DNA of 64,000 bases from Verrucomicrobia bacterium Tous-C9LFEB (GTDB lineage Bacteria > Verrucomicrobiota > Verrucomicrobiia > Methylacidiphilales > UBA1321): contig NEUU01000015.1 in the NCBI GenBank assembly GCA_002304345.1, forward strand, positions 32,279 to 96,278, in the 5' to 3' direction. This document shows, piece by piece, positions 36,427 to 45,219 of the stretch (positions are counted from its first letter, which is position 1; each line of letters starts with the position of its first letter). Below the pieces are notes generated by a model. It did not search any database, was not told where the DNA came from, and worked only from the letters and a program-made list of their open reading frames with translations. A program made the position numbers and the translations under genes.

Positions 36427-36833
36427 CGCGTCAGCAATACTCTGGCTTCGGCGGGAGCAAGCTCACAGACGGGTGAACATCCCTCCCCAATTTCTCTCCC
36501 GCGCCAGCGTACTTCGTACTTAGAACCCAGTACCTGGAACTTTTGCCGCTTCCTGCGGCAAAATATCGCGCACCTAGCAAACGTAGCCAACCTAACGCAA
36601 ACGCTCCGCGCGTTTCCGTGCTATAACTCGTGGCATGCACGGCCTCGGCTCCTCTGAAATCTCCAATCTGAAATTTGAAATTTCCCGGTTTGGTCTACAC
36701 CGTCGTCGACACCCAACAGAGACGGTCGATTCTTGTAGCCGTTTGTCGACGCTCTTTTTTTTCGCGCTCACCCCTTTCCACAATTGCGTTTGCAACGCCC
36801 GCGAACGTGATAAACTTTCCCCAGTCTAAACTC
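36427..36833. other. 407-bp non-coding stretch
   Basis: No convincing gene. A hairpin TTTTGCCGC-TTCCT-GCGGCAAAA (36541-36563) could be a weak terminator for the small gene upstream. A direct duplication CTGAAATTTGAAATTT lies near 36669. The sequence GTAGCCAACCTAACGC (about 36584) has a weak inverse match near 50026 (GCTAGGTTGGCTGCG). Possible upstream starts for the permease frame exist here but are not hydrophobic. Confidence 0.5.
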
Positions 36834-37784
36834 ATGCTTCTCGCCGCCGCCACCACCGCGTCCTGGTTTACCGGGTTTTCCCTGCCCGATGTGACGCTTT
36901 CTTTCTTCGCGATCATTCTGGAAGGCGCGCCCTTCCTCCTCCTCGGCGCGATCGCCTCGGGTCTCGTCGATCTCTTCCTGCCGCCGCAACTGCTGCGCCG
37001 CTTCCTGCCGAAATCGAAAGCCAAGGGCGTGCTCGCCGCCATCGCGGCGGGATTCTTCTTCCCGCTCTGTGAATGCGGCGCGATGCCCGTCATCTCGCGA
37101 CTCGTGCGCAAAGGCATCCCCACCTCCATCGCCACGACGTACCTCCTCGCCACCCCGCTCCTCAACCCGCTCACGCTGCTCTCCACCTGGCTCGCGTTTC
37201 GCAGCCAGGACCCGTGGCTCATGGTCGGCCTGCGACTCGGCTTCGGCACCGTGGTGGTTTTCTTCATCGGCATCTGGCTGACCCAGCAGCGGCCGGAAAA
37301 AATGCTGCGGCCCGAAGTGCTGACCGGCGAAGCAGAAGGCGCGGCCGATGCACTCGTGAATGTAAACCTCCGCCTCGGCGCGCCACTGCCCACGCTGCAA
37401 CGCTTTTGCGCGACCGTGATCCGCGACTTTCTCGGCGTGCTGATTTTCCTCGTCATCGGCGCGGGCTTCGCCGCCGTCTTCAGCACTGGCATCAATCGCG
37501 CGATCCTCGATCCCATCGGGCAGAGCACCTTTTTCGGTCCGCTCGCCGGGATCGGTCTCGCCCAAGTGTTGTGCCTGTGCAGCACCACCGATGCGTTCAT
37601 CATCGCCACGTTCGCTTCGTTCAGCGTCGCGGCCAAGATCGCCTTTCTTGTCGCCGGACCGCTCTTCGACCTGAAACTTTTCTGGCTCTACCAATCGCTG
37701 TATCAACGCAAGTTCGTCGTCACCTTGTGGGCCTTGATCACCGGGGCGACCTTACTGCTGACCGTGTTCTATGGCTTCCATTGA
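36834..37784 (+). CDS. COG0701/UPF0718-family permease (ArsP-like)
   Basis: Inner-membrane protein of 316 residues with about eight hydrophobic segments. Family motifs are ILEGAPFLLLGAIASG, FFFPLCECGAMPVISRL with its Cys-x-Cys, YLLATPLLNPLTLLSTW and, in the second half, QVLCLCSTTDAFIIATF. These CECG and CLCS motifs are conserved in the DUF318 permeases; some members move methylarsenite, others are linked to metal stress, but substrates are mostly unknown. The gene overlaps the next by 14 bp; the two form the same pair as B. subtilis ycgR-ycgQ. The ATG at 36834 is chosen because the frame before it is not hydrophobic. Confidence 0.9.
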   Translation: MLLAAATTASWFTGFSLPDVTLSFFAIILEGAPFLLLGAIASGLVDLFLPPQLLRRFLPKSKAKGVLAAIAAGFFFPLCECGAMPVISRLVRKGIPTSIATTYLLATPLLNPLTLLSTWLAFRSQDPWLMVGLRLGFGTVVVFFIGIWLTQQRPEKMLRPEVLTGEAEGAADALVNVNLRLGAPLPTLQRFCATVIRDFLGVLIFLVIGAGFAAVFSTGINRAILDPIGQSTFFGPLAGIGLAQVLCLCSTTDAFIIATFASFSVAAKIAFLVAGPLFDLKLFWLYQSLYQRKFVVTLWALITGATLLLTVFYGFH

Positions 37785-38550
37785 ATCCACCTCCACGACG
37801 CCCGCGCCGCTCAACCGCTTCACCGCGATCCTGGGCTACGCCCTGCCTCCCGCCACGCTCAGCGCCTGGGGGATGGTGATGATTCATACGTGGGTGACGG
37901 GTCGCACGAAAATGCTACTTCATCCTCTCTTCCAACCGCTCATCGCCATCGCGGGCATTCTCCTTCTCCTCTTGGCGGTAGCGCATTTGTGCTATTTTAT
38001 ACCGCGCCCCACGCGTCACGGCTGGCTCCAATGGCTGATCCTGCTTCTTCCTCTTTTCTTCGCAGCGGGCACGGCACCGAAGACCTTCTCGGAACAGCTG
38101 ATCGCCGCGCGCGGGATTCAGTCGACCTCCACCGCGCTGAACACCGGCGCCCTGGATGAGGAGGCGGAAAGGAAGCTGCTTCAAACCCTCTCCGAGGCCG
38201 ACCCGTCGAAGCCGCTCCCGATGGATGTGGTGGACCTCATCAGCATTTCCGGCGTGCCCGCCGCCGCGCAAAAGCTTCAGGGCCGCGTCCTCCACCTGCG
38301 CGGACAATATTACGGCGTCGGCAAATCCGAGTTCAAAATCCTCCGCCTCGTCATGTACTGCTGCGCCGCCGACACCACCCCCATGGGCATCAAGGTCCAC
38401 GGCGACATTCCTGCCGACCTCAAGAACATGGACTGGATCGAACTCGACGGACCCGTCCGCTTCGTCCAAACCCTCGGCCAGATCCAGGCCGAAGTCGACG
38501 CCCAATCCGTCCAGAAAGTCCCCACCCCCGCGAACCCGTATGCGTATTAG
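37771..38550 (+). CDS. TIGR03943 (DUF1980)-family protein
   Basis: Protein of 259 residues with two or three N-terminal transmembrane helices (about 18-40, 53-77, 84-98; LIAIAGILLLLLAVAHLCYF) and a C-terminal soluble domain (about 150-250: VHLRGQYYGV-like HLRGQYYGVGKSEFKILRL, MYCCAADTTPMGIKVHGD, MDWIELDGPVRFVQ). The soluble part with its Cys pair and OB-like strands fits the TIGR03943 family. It works with the overlapping permease; overlapping starts imply translational coupling. In Bacillus the equivalent pair is of unknown function. Confidence 0.88.
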   Translation: MASIESTSTTPAPLNRFTAILGYALPPATLSAWGMVMIHTWVTGRTKMLLHPLFQPLIAIAGILLLLLAVAHLCYFIPRPTRHGWLQWLILLLPLFFAAGTAPKTFSEQLIAARGIQSTSTALNTGALDEEAERKLLQTLSEADPSKPLPMDVVDLISISGVPAAAQKLQGRVLHLRGQYYGVGKSEFKILRLVMYCCAADTTPMGIKVHGDIPADLKNMDWIELDGPVRFVQTLGQIQAEVDAQSVQKVPTPANPYAY

Positions 38551-38570
38551 TTGAAATCGAAACTGGTCTT

Positions 38571-39191
38571 ATGGAGCTAAATCGCTACGAAAAACATCGG
38601 TGGTGGTATTTCATCCTGCTGGGCTGGGTGGTCTTCGCGTTATTGTTCTTCGCCCTTCCTGTGTCGCATGGCTCCTACGCCAAGGCTCATCTCCTGCGCG
38701 CACTGAGCAACACCAAGCAAATCTACACGGCGTTCCAGTCTGCCGACGTGGATTATTCCGTAACCGGGCAAGGCGCCGCCGGAATCTGGTACCCCGCCGA
38801 CCTCGGAGTGAAAACCAATCTCGAATACGTGACGCGGCTCGTGCAACACGGCGTCTTCAAAGAGAGCGACCTCTCGCTTTTTTGCAAACCCGGCATTCAA
38901 GTAAACGCGCTCAAGGATTTGAAACGCGAGCATCTCGCCTTCTGCTTTGCCAATATTTCCGAGAAGGATGCGCGTTCCAGCAACGCGGTGTGGATGGTCA
39001 CCCGCAATGTGGTTGAGGGCATGCCCGCTCCGAAGAAGTGGTGGGATTTCTCGAAGGACGATCCCTTTTCAAAAGGCTACATCATCTTCCGCATTGGCGG
39101 CGACGGAGCTTTCTACACCCAAAATAATCCACCCGACCTCAAAACCCTTGGCGGTCTCCCGCCCCGTGAACCGAAATTTCTGGAGCCTTAA
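38571..39191 (+). CDS. Membrane-anchored pseudopilin-like protein
   Basis: Protein of 206 residues with an N-terminal transmembrane helix (about 12-31, WWYFILLGWVVFALLFFAL) followed by AKAHLLRALSNTKQIYTAF, which resembles the helix of type II secretion pseudopilins, and a C-terminal region with GYIIFRIGGDGAFYTQNNPPD. The classical prepilin cleavage site is missing, so it is pilin-like rather than a real pseudopilin. It begins 20 bp after the TIGR03943 gene and could belong to that operon. Function is unknown. Confidence 0.68.
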   Translation: MELNRYEKHRWWYFILLGWVVFALLFFALPVSHGSYAKAHLLRALSNTKQIYTAFQSADVDYSVTGQGAAGIWYPADLGVKTNLEYVTRLVQHGVFKESDLSLFCKPGIQVNALKDLKREHLAFCFANISEKDARSSNAVWMVTRNVVEGMPAPKKWWDFSKDDPFSKGYIIFRIGGDGAFYTQNNPPDLKTLGGLPPREPKFLEP

Positions 39192-39192
39192 T

Positions 39193-39335
39193 CCGCCCTC
39201 AACGAGGGCGGCTACATCCTGAGTTCACATATGGAGTCAACTTCGCGCGCGAGCGTTGTAGCCGGGCTCGTTGAGCCCGGAGGCTGTAACGGCAGAATGA
39301 ACTCTGCCCGTGGCGAAGCGTTACTGGATGCAACG
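39193..39335. repeat. Cluster of three short palindromic repeats
   Basis: CCGCCCTC-AAC-GAGGGCGG (39193-39211) starts 1 bp after the pilin-like gene stop. TTGTAGCCGGGCTCGTTGAG-CCCGGAGG lies at 39256-39283. A CTGGATGCAACGTCACGTTG element begins about 39324 and runs into the end of the SDR gene. These sit between convergent genes. Confidence 0.75.
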
Positions 39336-40061
39336 TCACGTTGCCCAGCCACCGGTCACGCGGAGATTCGAGCCGGTCAGGTAGGATGATTCCGGTCGCA
39401 GCAGAAACTCCACGGCGTTCCAGATATCGGCCGCGGTGCCGAACCGGCCCGCAGGAATTTCCGTTTTCGGCGGAAGCCCCACACTGGTTTCGAGGAACCC
39501 CGGCGAGACCACATTGCAAGTGATCCCGTGCTTCGCCTCCGCTTGCGCGACGGAGCGGGTCAACAAAACGACGCCGACCTTGCCCACGTGATAACCGAGC
39601 GCGAGCGTGCGGGCGGTGAGCTGTTCGCAATTGCCGTCGCCGAGATTCACGATGCGCGCGCCGCCGGTGCGACGCGATTTCCGCAGGAACGGCAACGCGG
39701 CTTGCGTGGTGAACAGCGCGGCACTCGCGGTGCTGTGGAAGCCCGCCAACCAATCGGCCTCGCTCAGTTTTTCGACCCGCGCGCCGGTATACGCCCCGGC
39801 ATTATTGATCAAGACATCGAGCGAACCGCCGCTCCATTTCGTCACCTTCTGCACCAAGGCTGCCGCGCCGCGCCGGGTATCGATGATCCCCTTGAAGGCG
39901 CGCGCTTGGCCACCCGCTTTCTCGATGGCAGCAACCACTTTCGCCGCGCCGCTGGCACTCGAACGATAATGGACCGCGACGGCGAATCCGCTCACCGCGA
40001 GTCGTTGGGCGAGCACCGCGCCAAGTCCACTGCCTGCTCCGGTGACAAGGACCGTGTTCAT
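39336..40061 (-). CDS. Short-chain dehydrogenase, pteridine-reductase-like
   Basis: NADPH-type SDR of 241 residues: GAGSGLG (8-14), HYRSSASG after strand 2 (an NADP-binding feature), NNAG (87-90), catalytic Tyr157 and Lys161 in GYHVGK. The catalytic serine is replaced: the segment reads IVNLGDGNCEQ with Asp142, as in the PTR1 pteridine reductases, so a dihydropteridine-type reductase is more likely than a fatty-acid enzyme. ATG 40061 overlaps the stop of the upstream glycosyltransferase as ATGA. The last residues (GWAT) and stop codon lie inside a GCAACGTCACGTTGC repeat. Confidence 0.82.
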   Translation of the reverse strand: MNTVLVTGAGSGLGAVLAQRLAVSGFAVAVHYRSSASGAAKVVAAIEKAGGQARAFKGIIDTRRGAAALVQKVTKWSGGSLDVLINNAGAYTGARVEKLSEADWLAGFHSTASAALFTTQAALPFLRKSRRTGGARIVNLGDGNCEQLTARTLALGYHVGKVGVVLLTRSVAQAEAKHGITCNVVSPGFLETSVGLPPKTEIPAGRFGTAADIWNAVEFLLRPESSYLTGSNLRVTGGWAT

Positions 40062-41290
40062 GGCATCTTGCGAAAACGACGACTCAGCTTGAAAAAGAGA
40101 TTTCCCTTCCAACGTTCCAGTAAACGGAGCGTGCCGCGCACCTCGCCCAGATGCAACGCGGGCGTGCGGAACGGTTCCAGTACCACCGCTTCGGAGAGCG
40201 CGGAATAATCGGTCACCATCCGTTCGATGCCATATTGCTGCGCGGCGAGATGCGCGCGCGCCATGCGGCTGGTGGCCAGTTGCACCCGCTGATTCTCCGC
40301 GAGACGCAACGCCTCCGCAAAGGCTTCCGTGTCACCGACCGGGCAGAGCGTGCCGAAACCGAGCGTATCCACGATGTCGCGATGACCGGACCGGACCGCG
40401 CTCAAGACCGGATAGGCCCCGTGCAGAGCGGCTTCAATCGCGGCGAGACCGAGCCCTTCCCAATTGGAAAGGCTCAAAACAATCTCCTGATTGGCGAACG
40501 CCTCGGAAAGCGCCGCACCGGAGAGGCGACCGGTGAAAATCACTTCGCCATATTCAATCTCCTTCGCGAACTGCTCCTCCAGCCAGCGGCGCACATCCCC
40601 CTCGCCAATGAGCGTGAGCCGTCCCGTGCCGCCACGCCGTTGATACGCGCGCCACACCGTGGGCAGATCCTGCAGGCGTTTATCCGTGAAATCGAAACGC
40701 CCGCAAAAGCAGACGCGCAGCGGGCCCACGTCGCCCTCCCGGGTAAAGCGATTGAGATTCACGGTCGGGTTGGCCACGCCATGCGGAAGGAGCACCACGT
40801 TGTCTCGATAAGAGGGCGGGCAGAGTTCGCGGCAGCGCGAGAGGATTTCCCGAGAGATGGCGATGTGGCGGTGCACGAAGTATTGCGTGGCGAGGAACTG
40901 CGCATAGCAATGGCTGTGGTCGCCATGGCCGATGCTGATCAATCGCGTGGAAGCCGCCAGCGTGTTGAAGGCTGCCAGCAACGCGTCGAAATTATTGATG
41001 AAGAGAACGTCGAACTTTTGCGCGCGGATGGCCTCCACCACGCGAATCATCCGCTGGCGGCGCGCCCAGTTTTTGACGTGCAGAATCTCGAGTCCAAACG
41101 AACGGGTCGCATTCATCTCGTCAAACGCGGCGCGGGCCGAGTCGTCGCTCTGCTTGAAATTGCGCCCCAGAACGATCGTCACCTCATGTCCGCGCGCGGC
41201 GAGACCGTTGGCCAGGTTCTCGCAAAAAGTCGCGATGCCTCCAAAGTCCCAAGTATCGAGATAGATTCCAATCCGTGGCAGTTGGCTCAT
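40058..41290 (-). CDS. Glycosyltransferase family 4 protein
   Basis: Cytoplasmic glycosyltransferase of 410 residues with a GT-B fold. The N-terminal domain starts RIGIYLDTWDFGGIATFCEN with the Gly-rich loop, and GHEVTIVLGRN; the C-terminal domain has PLRVCFCGRFDFTDKRLQDL, LTLIGEGDVRRWLEE, VIFTGRLS and the nucleotide-binding ending LSNWEGLGLAAIEAALHGAY with a Glu-x7-Glu-like pattern. It transfers a sugar from a nucleotide donor to a surface glycan; the acceptor is unknown. ATG 41290 is chosen over an upstream start at 41398. It is translationally coupled to the SDR. Confidence 0.88.
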   Translation of the reverse strand: MSQLPRIGIYLDTWDFGGIATFCENLANGLAARGHEVTIVLGRNFKQSDDSARAAFDEMNATRSFGLEILHVKNWARRQRMIRVVEAIRAQKFDVLFINNFDALLAAFNTLAASTRLISIGHGDHSHCYAQFLATQYFVHRHIAISREILSRCRELCPPSYRDNVVLLPHGVANPTVNLNRFTREGDVGPLRVCFCGRFDFTDKRLQDLPTVWRAYQRRGGTGRLTLIGEGDVRRWLEEQFAKEIEYGEVIFTGRLSGAALSEAFANQEIVLSLSNWEGLGLAAIEAALHGAYPVLSAVRSGHRDIVDTLGFGTLCPVGDTEAFAEALRLAENQRVQLATSRMARAHLAAQQYGIERMVTDYSALSEAVVLEPFRTPALHLGEVRGTLRLLERWKGNLFFKLSRRFRKMP

Positions 41291-41447
41291 AGGTCGTGGT
41301 AAACAGAAAGAGAAAAGGCCAGACCCGCTCTCACTGCAAGTCTTATTGGACCCGCCCCACGCGCCTAGACTGGCGATCCTCAAGAAAATGCATGGCAAAA
41401 CGCAAGATCCCTGTGCTATTTTGGCGGTAAGGGAGACTTGTTAATCC

Positions 41448-42257
41448 ATGAAGATTTACCGTGTTCGCGACGAGCAACATCAGATACGACTCACCACTTC
41501 CGACAACGGCAAGGATTTCTTCGCCCTCGGCGGCGATCCCTACTATGGCGACCGCCGCATTACGAACGAACGAGTCGTTCCCAGCGCCCTGCTTGCGCCG
41601 GTGGAACCTTCGGCCATTTATTGCATCGGACTCAATTACCGCGCCCATGCGGAAGAGACCAAGGCGACCATCCCGGAACACCCCATCGTTTTCCTGAAAG
41701 CACCGACAGCGGTACAGGACCCGAATGCGCCGATTGAACTCCCCCGCTCCTTGCGCAGCGACCGGGTCGACTACGAGTGCGAACTGGCCGTGGTGATCGG
41801 TTACCAATGCAAGAATGTGAAGCGGGAGGACGCGCTGAAGTATGTGATCGGGTACACGGCCGCCAATGACGTCAGCGCCCGCGACTGGCAGATCAAATGG
41901 AGTGGCGGACAATGGTGCCGCGCGAAGACGTTCGATACGTTCTGCCCGCTCGGGCCGTGCCTCGTCACGCCGGATGAAATCTCCAACCCGAACGACCTCG
42001 CCATTTCCACGCGACTGAACGGCCAGACGATGCAGTCGAGCCGCACCAATGACATGATTTTTAATGTGGCGACGCTCATTGAATTCCTTAGTGGCAGCAC
42101 GACGCTCGCGCCGCGCACGGTCATCCTGACCGGTACACCGTCGGGCGTCGGCATGAGCCGCGACCCGAAAGTGTATCTCCAACCCGGTGACAAGGTAGAA
42201 GTGGAGATTGAGAAGATCGGCACACTCGCCAATCCCATTGTCGAAGAGCCCGTGTGA
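41448..42257 (+). CDS. Fumarylacetoacetate hydrolase-family protein
   Basis: Enzyme of 269 residues of the FAH superfamily, which splits or decarboxylates dicarbonyl compounds in aromatic or sugar-acid breakdown. Visible motifs are YCIGLNYRAHAEET, metal ligands in DYECELAVVIGYQC (Glu-x-Glu), GYTAANDVSARDWQ with the Asp, KTFDTFCPLGPCLVT, LIEFLSGSTTLAPRTVILTG and TPSGVGMSRDP. Length fits the single-domain subgroup. Substrate is not predictable. It is divergent from the glycosyltransferase; a repeat follows its stop. Confidence 0.92.
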   Translation: MKIYRVRDEQHQIRLTTSDNGKDFFALGGDPYYGDRRITNERVVPSALLAPVEPSAIYCIGLNYRAHAEETKATIPEHPIVFLKAPTAVQDPNAPIELPRSLRSDRVDYECELAVVIGYQCKNVKREDALKYVIGYTAANDVSARDWQIKWSGGQWCRAKTFDTFCPLGPCLVTPDEISNPNDLAISTRLNGQTMQSSRTNDMIFNVATLIEFLSGSTTLAPRTVILTGTPSGVGMSRDPKVYLQPGDKVEVEIEKIGTLANPIVEEPV

Positions 42258-42283
42258 CGCTGGACCCAGCCGCTAGCTCGTGA

Positions 42284-42345
42284 GGTCATGGGTTGCGCAA
42301 GCGGAATGTCTTTTTGTAGGGCGCGATTGCATCGCGCCTCGGCGC
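42284..42345. repeat. TGTAGGGCG repeat with conserved 5' flank
   Basis: The sequence GGTCATGGGTTGCGCAAGCG and GAATGTCTTTTTGTAGG leads into GGCGCGAT-TGC-ATCGCGCC. The same order with few changes occurs after recA (59724-59785). The distal closing arm (CCTACAA) is degenerate (CATACAACAA), so the unit is decayed at its right end. Confidence 0.7.
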
Positions 42346-42391
42346 CATACAACAACGCACTCGCAACCGTCATTTCATCTGAAGCGCTCCA

Positions 42392-43774
42392 CTAGGACTT
42401 CGGCACTTCCACCTCAGCCACGTCCTTCTTTTCCGAGGACCAGCGCGTGAACAGATAACGTCCCTGCAGAAATGCGAGTATCGCTCCGGCAATAGTGACG
42501 GTGATGCCGAGATCCTGAATCACCTGCGTCGCGCCGCGCCATTGCAGCAGGCGACCATCCAGATTGATCCCGAGCGCGATGAGGAAGGAAAGGGTCGTCA
42601 CCATATTGCGCAGGGCGAAAACCCGGCCCCGGTGCAAATCACCGACTTCATGCTGCAGCCGGGCGTCGATCGGGATGGCGATGATCGCGGCGAGAAAACC
42701 GAGCCCGAGGCAGCCGATCAAGGCCGGGCCATAGGTCGTGAGATGCGCAAAGCCGACCATGCCGACGCCAAGTAACAGCAGTCCAAAGTAGGGAAGCCCC
42801 TTCAGGTGCGACCAGCGTTTCGATTTGCCACAAAACCAGACGCCGAGACTCAGCCCAATTCCCACACAGGCGAAGAGGACACCGAAGCCGAGCACCATCA
42901 TGTTGTCAAAGCGCGGCGGCTTCGGCGAAATGGGCGTGAGCACCGCGACAAGCCAATCGGTCATCTGCTGCACCAATGTGAGATCGACGGAGCGGACGGT
43001 GTGCTCGAGCACGGTGATTAGAAACACGCCACTGGTGAAGGCAAACAACCCGTTGAGCAGGACCAGCCCGAGCAACTCCGGGGTTCGGCGCAGCAAGTTC
43101 CAGCCCGCCGTGAGCTCTTTCCAGTTTTGCTGAATCGGTTCGCCCGTGGGGTGCGGATCGGGCCGAAGCGGAGAATCAATGCGAAAGATGAACCAAGCGG
43201 AAGCGATGAATCCGGCAGCAGTAATATAAAAGCTGCTGCGCGCGCCGAAGATGGAGACGGTCATGCCCGCAAAGACCGAACCAACGAGACTGGCGATCAC
43301 GCCGATGAGCGCGATGAGCGCATTGGCCGTGATCAAGCGGCCATCGCGGATGAGCTGCGGCAAGGCAGCCTGTCGCGCGGGAATGAACAGGCCGTTCATC
43401 GCACCCATGAAAAAGACGACCGTGTAAATCCAGACTTGATGATGTCCGCCGTACCAAAGATAAATGAGCAACAGGCACAGCGCGGCGCGAACGAGATCGG
43501 TGAAGATCATGACCGAACGGCGGCAAAAACGATCGACCGCCCATCCATACCAAGGAGCAAAAATGAGACCGGGCAACATCCCGGCGAAGATCACGCGCGC
43601 GCTTTCCTTGCCCACACCCATGCTCTGGTGGATACCCAGCACGACGCTGAGCAGGGCGAATTGATAAAAGCGGTCGCCAATGGAGCTGATGATTTGACCC
43701 AGCCAGAGGCGAAAGAAATTCGGTTCGCACAGGACAGCGCGAAAAGAGGAACGGGGCCGGGGAGTATCGCTCAC
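42392..43774 (-). CDS. MFS transporter
   Basis: Inner-membrane transporter of 460 residues with about 12 hydrophobic segments and the MFS layout, closest in feel to the EntS/MFS_3 drug or siderophore exporters (FFRLWLGQIISSIGDRFYQF at the start; GWAVDRFCRRSVMI between helices 2 and 3; NGLFIPARQAALPQLI). A central loop (about 210-230) is Pro-rich. There is no ATG at the start: GTG 43774 (MSDTPRPRSS) with GGGG about 7 bp upstream is preferred, while TTG 43792 would add six residues. The substrate is unknown. It is convergent with FAH. Confidence 0.87.
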   Translation of the reverse strand: MSDTPRPRSSFRAVLCEPNFFRLWLGQIISSIGDRFYQFALLSVVLGIHQSMGVGKESARVIFAGMLPGLIFAPWYGWAVDRFCRRSVMIFTDLVRAALCLLLIYLWYGGHHQVWIYTVVFFMGAMNGLFIPARQAALPQLIRDGRLITANALIALIGVIASLVGSVFAGMTVSIFGARSSFYITAAGFIASAWFIFRIDSPLRPDPHPTGEPIQQNWKELTAGWNLLRRTPELLGLVLLNGLFAFTSGVFLITVLEHTVRSVDLTLVQQMTDWLVAVLTPISPKPPRFDNMMVLGFGVLFACVGIGLSLGVWFCGKSKRWSHLKGLPYFGLLLLGVGMVGFAHLTTYGPALIGCLGLGFLAAIIAIPIDARLQHEVGDLHRGRVFALRNMVTTLSFLIALGINLDGRLLQWRGATQVIQDLGITVTIAGAILAFLQGRYLFTRWSSEKKDVAEVEVPKS

Positions 43775-43822
43775 GAAGCGACCCCGGGGCAATTCGTCAT
43801 GGTAGCAAGTGAAAGCATAAAA

Positions 43823-44431
43823 TCAGAGTCGCGTGTAGGCCGGGAGCAGCAAGCGCAAGAGGAGCACCACGATCAGGCCGAGCAGCGCATAGAGCGACAT
43901 CCACAGGCCGAGCCCCAGATCCATCGACATCGCCAGCCGCTCAAGCGAGGTCGTATTCAATTGGTAGCGCGTCAGACCATAGAGCGCCGCGTCCGCCAGC
44001 AGGGGCAATAGTAACCCCAGTTTATTCGTCACGAGCGTAATGAAAGCCGCCGAGAGAATCGCCAGCACGGGGAACGCCAGCACGAGCATGGCGCGGTCCG
44101 ACTGCCGTTCCTCGCCGAGCAGCCCGGAGGCGCTCACCATCGCGGCATCAAGGCGATGTCCCCCGCGTTGAAACGCGCGGGGAATTTCCACGCCGGAAAC
44201 ACCCATGCCCGCGTTCTGCAACGCACGCTGCCATTCTTCCGGGGTGATGGCAAAGTACTCCTGCCAAACTTGACGGTCCGAATCAGTGGTCAGGCGCTTT
44301 ACGAGCGTCGCGGCATTCTGACCGCGCGGGGCGTCCTTGCGGTAAGGCATTTTCAGCCAGGGCAGAAAAAATCCCACGCAGAGGGCAATGGCCAGCAGCC
44401 AGCCGAGCCAGTCAAGCGGACGAAGATTCAT
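43823..44431 (-). CDS. Membrane protein of unknown function (202 aa)
   Basis: Protein with a hydrophobic N-terminus (about 8-24), a long soluble stretch (about 28-112, including TPEEWQRALQNAGMGVSGVE), and three C-terminal transmembrane helices (about 114-137, 138-150, 172-197, with VVLLLRLLLPAYTRL). I recognise no family. It starts 14 bp after the end of the low-complexity gene on the same strand, forming a likely three-gene operon with it and the caspase-like gene, and it may anchor their products. Confidence 0.65.
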   Translation of the reverse strand: MNLRPLDWLGWLLAIALCVGFFLPWLKMPYRKDAPRGQNAATLVKRLTTDSDRQVWQEYFAITPEEWQRALQNAGMGVSGVEIPRAFQRGGHRLDAAMVSASGLLGEERQSDRAMLVLAFPVLAILSAAFITLVTNKLGLLLPLLADAALYGLTRYQLNTTSLERLAMSMDLGLGLWMSLYALLGLIVVLLLRLLLPAYTRL

Positions 44432-44445
44432 GATCGTATTCCGAA

Positions 44446-45219
44446 CTAGAACGAGTCTCCGTCCGGGCTGGGTACAGGCCGGTCCTCGCGCGAGGACGAG
44501 CGGCTGCGCTTGGAACGGGTGAAGCGCATGGGCGGACCCGGTTTGCGATCAAGCGGTTTGGCTTGACCGAGGCTCTGGTAGCTCTCGAGGACGAAGACGG
44601 GCATGGTTTCGTCGAGGTGCGGATCGTACGCGACTTTTTCAGAAAAATAGCCGGTCAGTTTATATTCGTAATCTTGGTCCGCAGAACGGCTGCCCATTTT
44701 ACGGGAGGGAACGAGAATGCCGCGCAACGGATCTTCCTGAATCGCCACCCATTTGGCGGAACCCCACGAGTCGCCGTCTTTCTTGATCCAACCCCAGCCG
44801 CCACCCTTTTCCTCGAAGTAACGATGACCGACGTAGGTAACCCCATCGCTAAAACGTTTGGTGGGGGGCGCCTGATTCAAGACCACAGGTACGGCCCGCT
44901 GTGCGGGAACGGTCACTGTCACCGGTCGTGCCACCGGGGCAGCGGGAGCCGGAGTTGGCGTGACGGGCCGCGCGGCAGGAGCGGTGGATTCCGTGGTCGC
45001 TGCCGGAGCGGGAGCGGGGGTACTCTCCGCTGCTGCGGGGGCAGCGCTCGGGGTTTCGCCGGGCGTTTCCGCAGGAGTAGACGTCGTCGCCGGAGCGGGA
45101 GCCGTCTCCTGGATGATCGCCCCGTTATTCTGCGCCAGGCCACTGAGCGGCAAGAGTGCCGCCAAGAGCAGCGCGCCGCTCCATTTTACAAACGAAGTAG
45201 TCACAAAGAAATTTTTCAT
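44446..45219 (-). CDS. Secreted Pro/Ala/Thr-rich protein
   Basis: Protein of 257 residues. A signal peptide (1-28, LLLAALLPLSGLAQN) is followed by about 80 residues of Pro/Ala/Thr/Glu-rich, probably disordered sequence (about 40-115), then a folded domain (about 120-225) with GVTYVGHRYFEEKGGGWGWI and YEYKLTGYFSEKVAYDPH, and a basic Arg/Ser-rich tail (FTRSKRSRSSSREDR). No family is recognised. ATG 45219 overlaps the upstream gene stop as ATGA, so translation is coupled. The long linker suggests it reaches from membrane to cell wall. Confidence 0.7.
   Translation of the reverse strand: MKNFFVTTSFVKWSGALLLAALLPLSGLAQNNGAIIQETAPAPATTSTPAETPGETPSAAPAAAESTPAPAPAATTESTAPAARPVTPTPAPAAPVARPVTVTVPAQRAVPVVLNQAPPTKRFSDGVTYVGHRYFEEKGGGWGWIKKDGDSWGSAKWVAIQEDPLRGILVPSRKMGSRSADQDYEYKLTGYFSEKVAYDPHLDETMPVFVLESYQSLGQAKPLDRKPGPPMRFTRSKRSRSSSREDRPVPSPDGDSF

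Noticed and set aside
36486..36600. Weak inverse similarity to the 50.02-50.07 kb sequence (CAGCCAACCTAGC)
   Set aside because: Shared only over about 15 bases with mismatches; not enough to call a repeat.
36427..36833. N-terminal extension of the permease (from 36675)
   Set aside because: The 53 residues are charged and mixed in composition, with no signal peptide; the ATG at 36834 precedes the first membrane helix.
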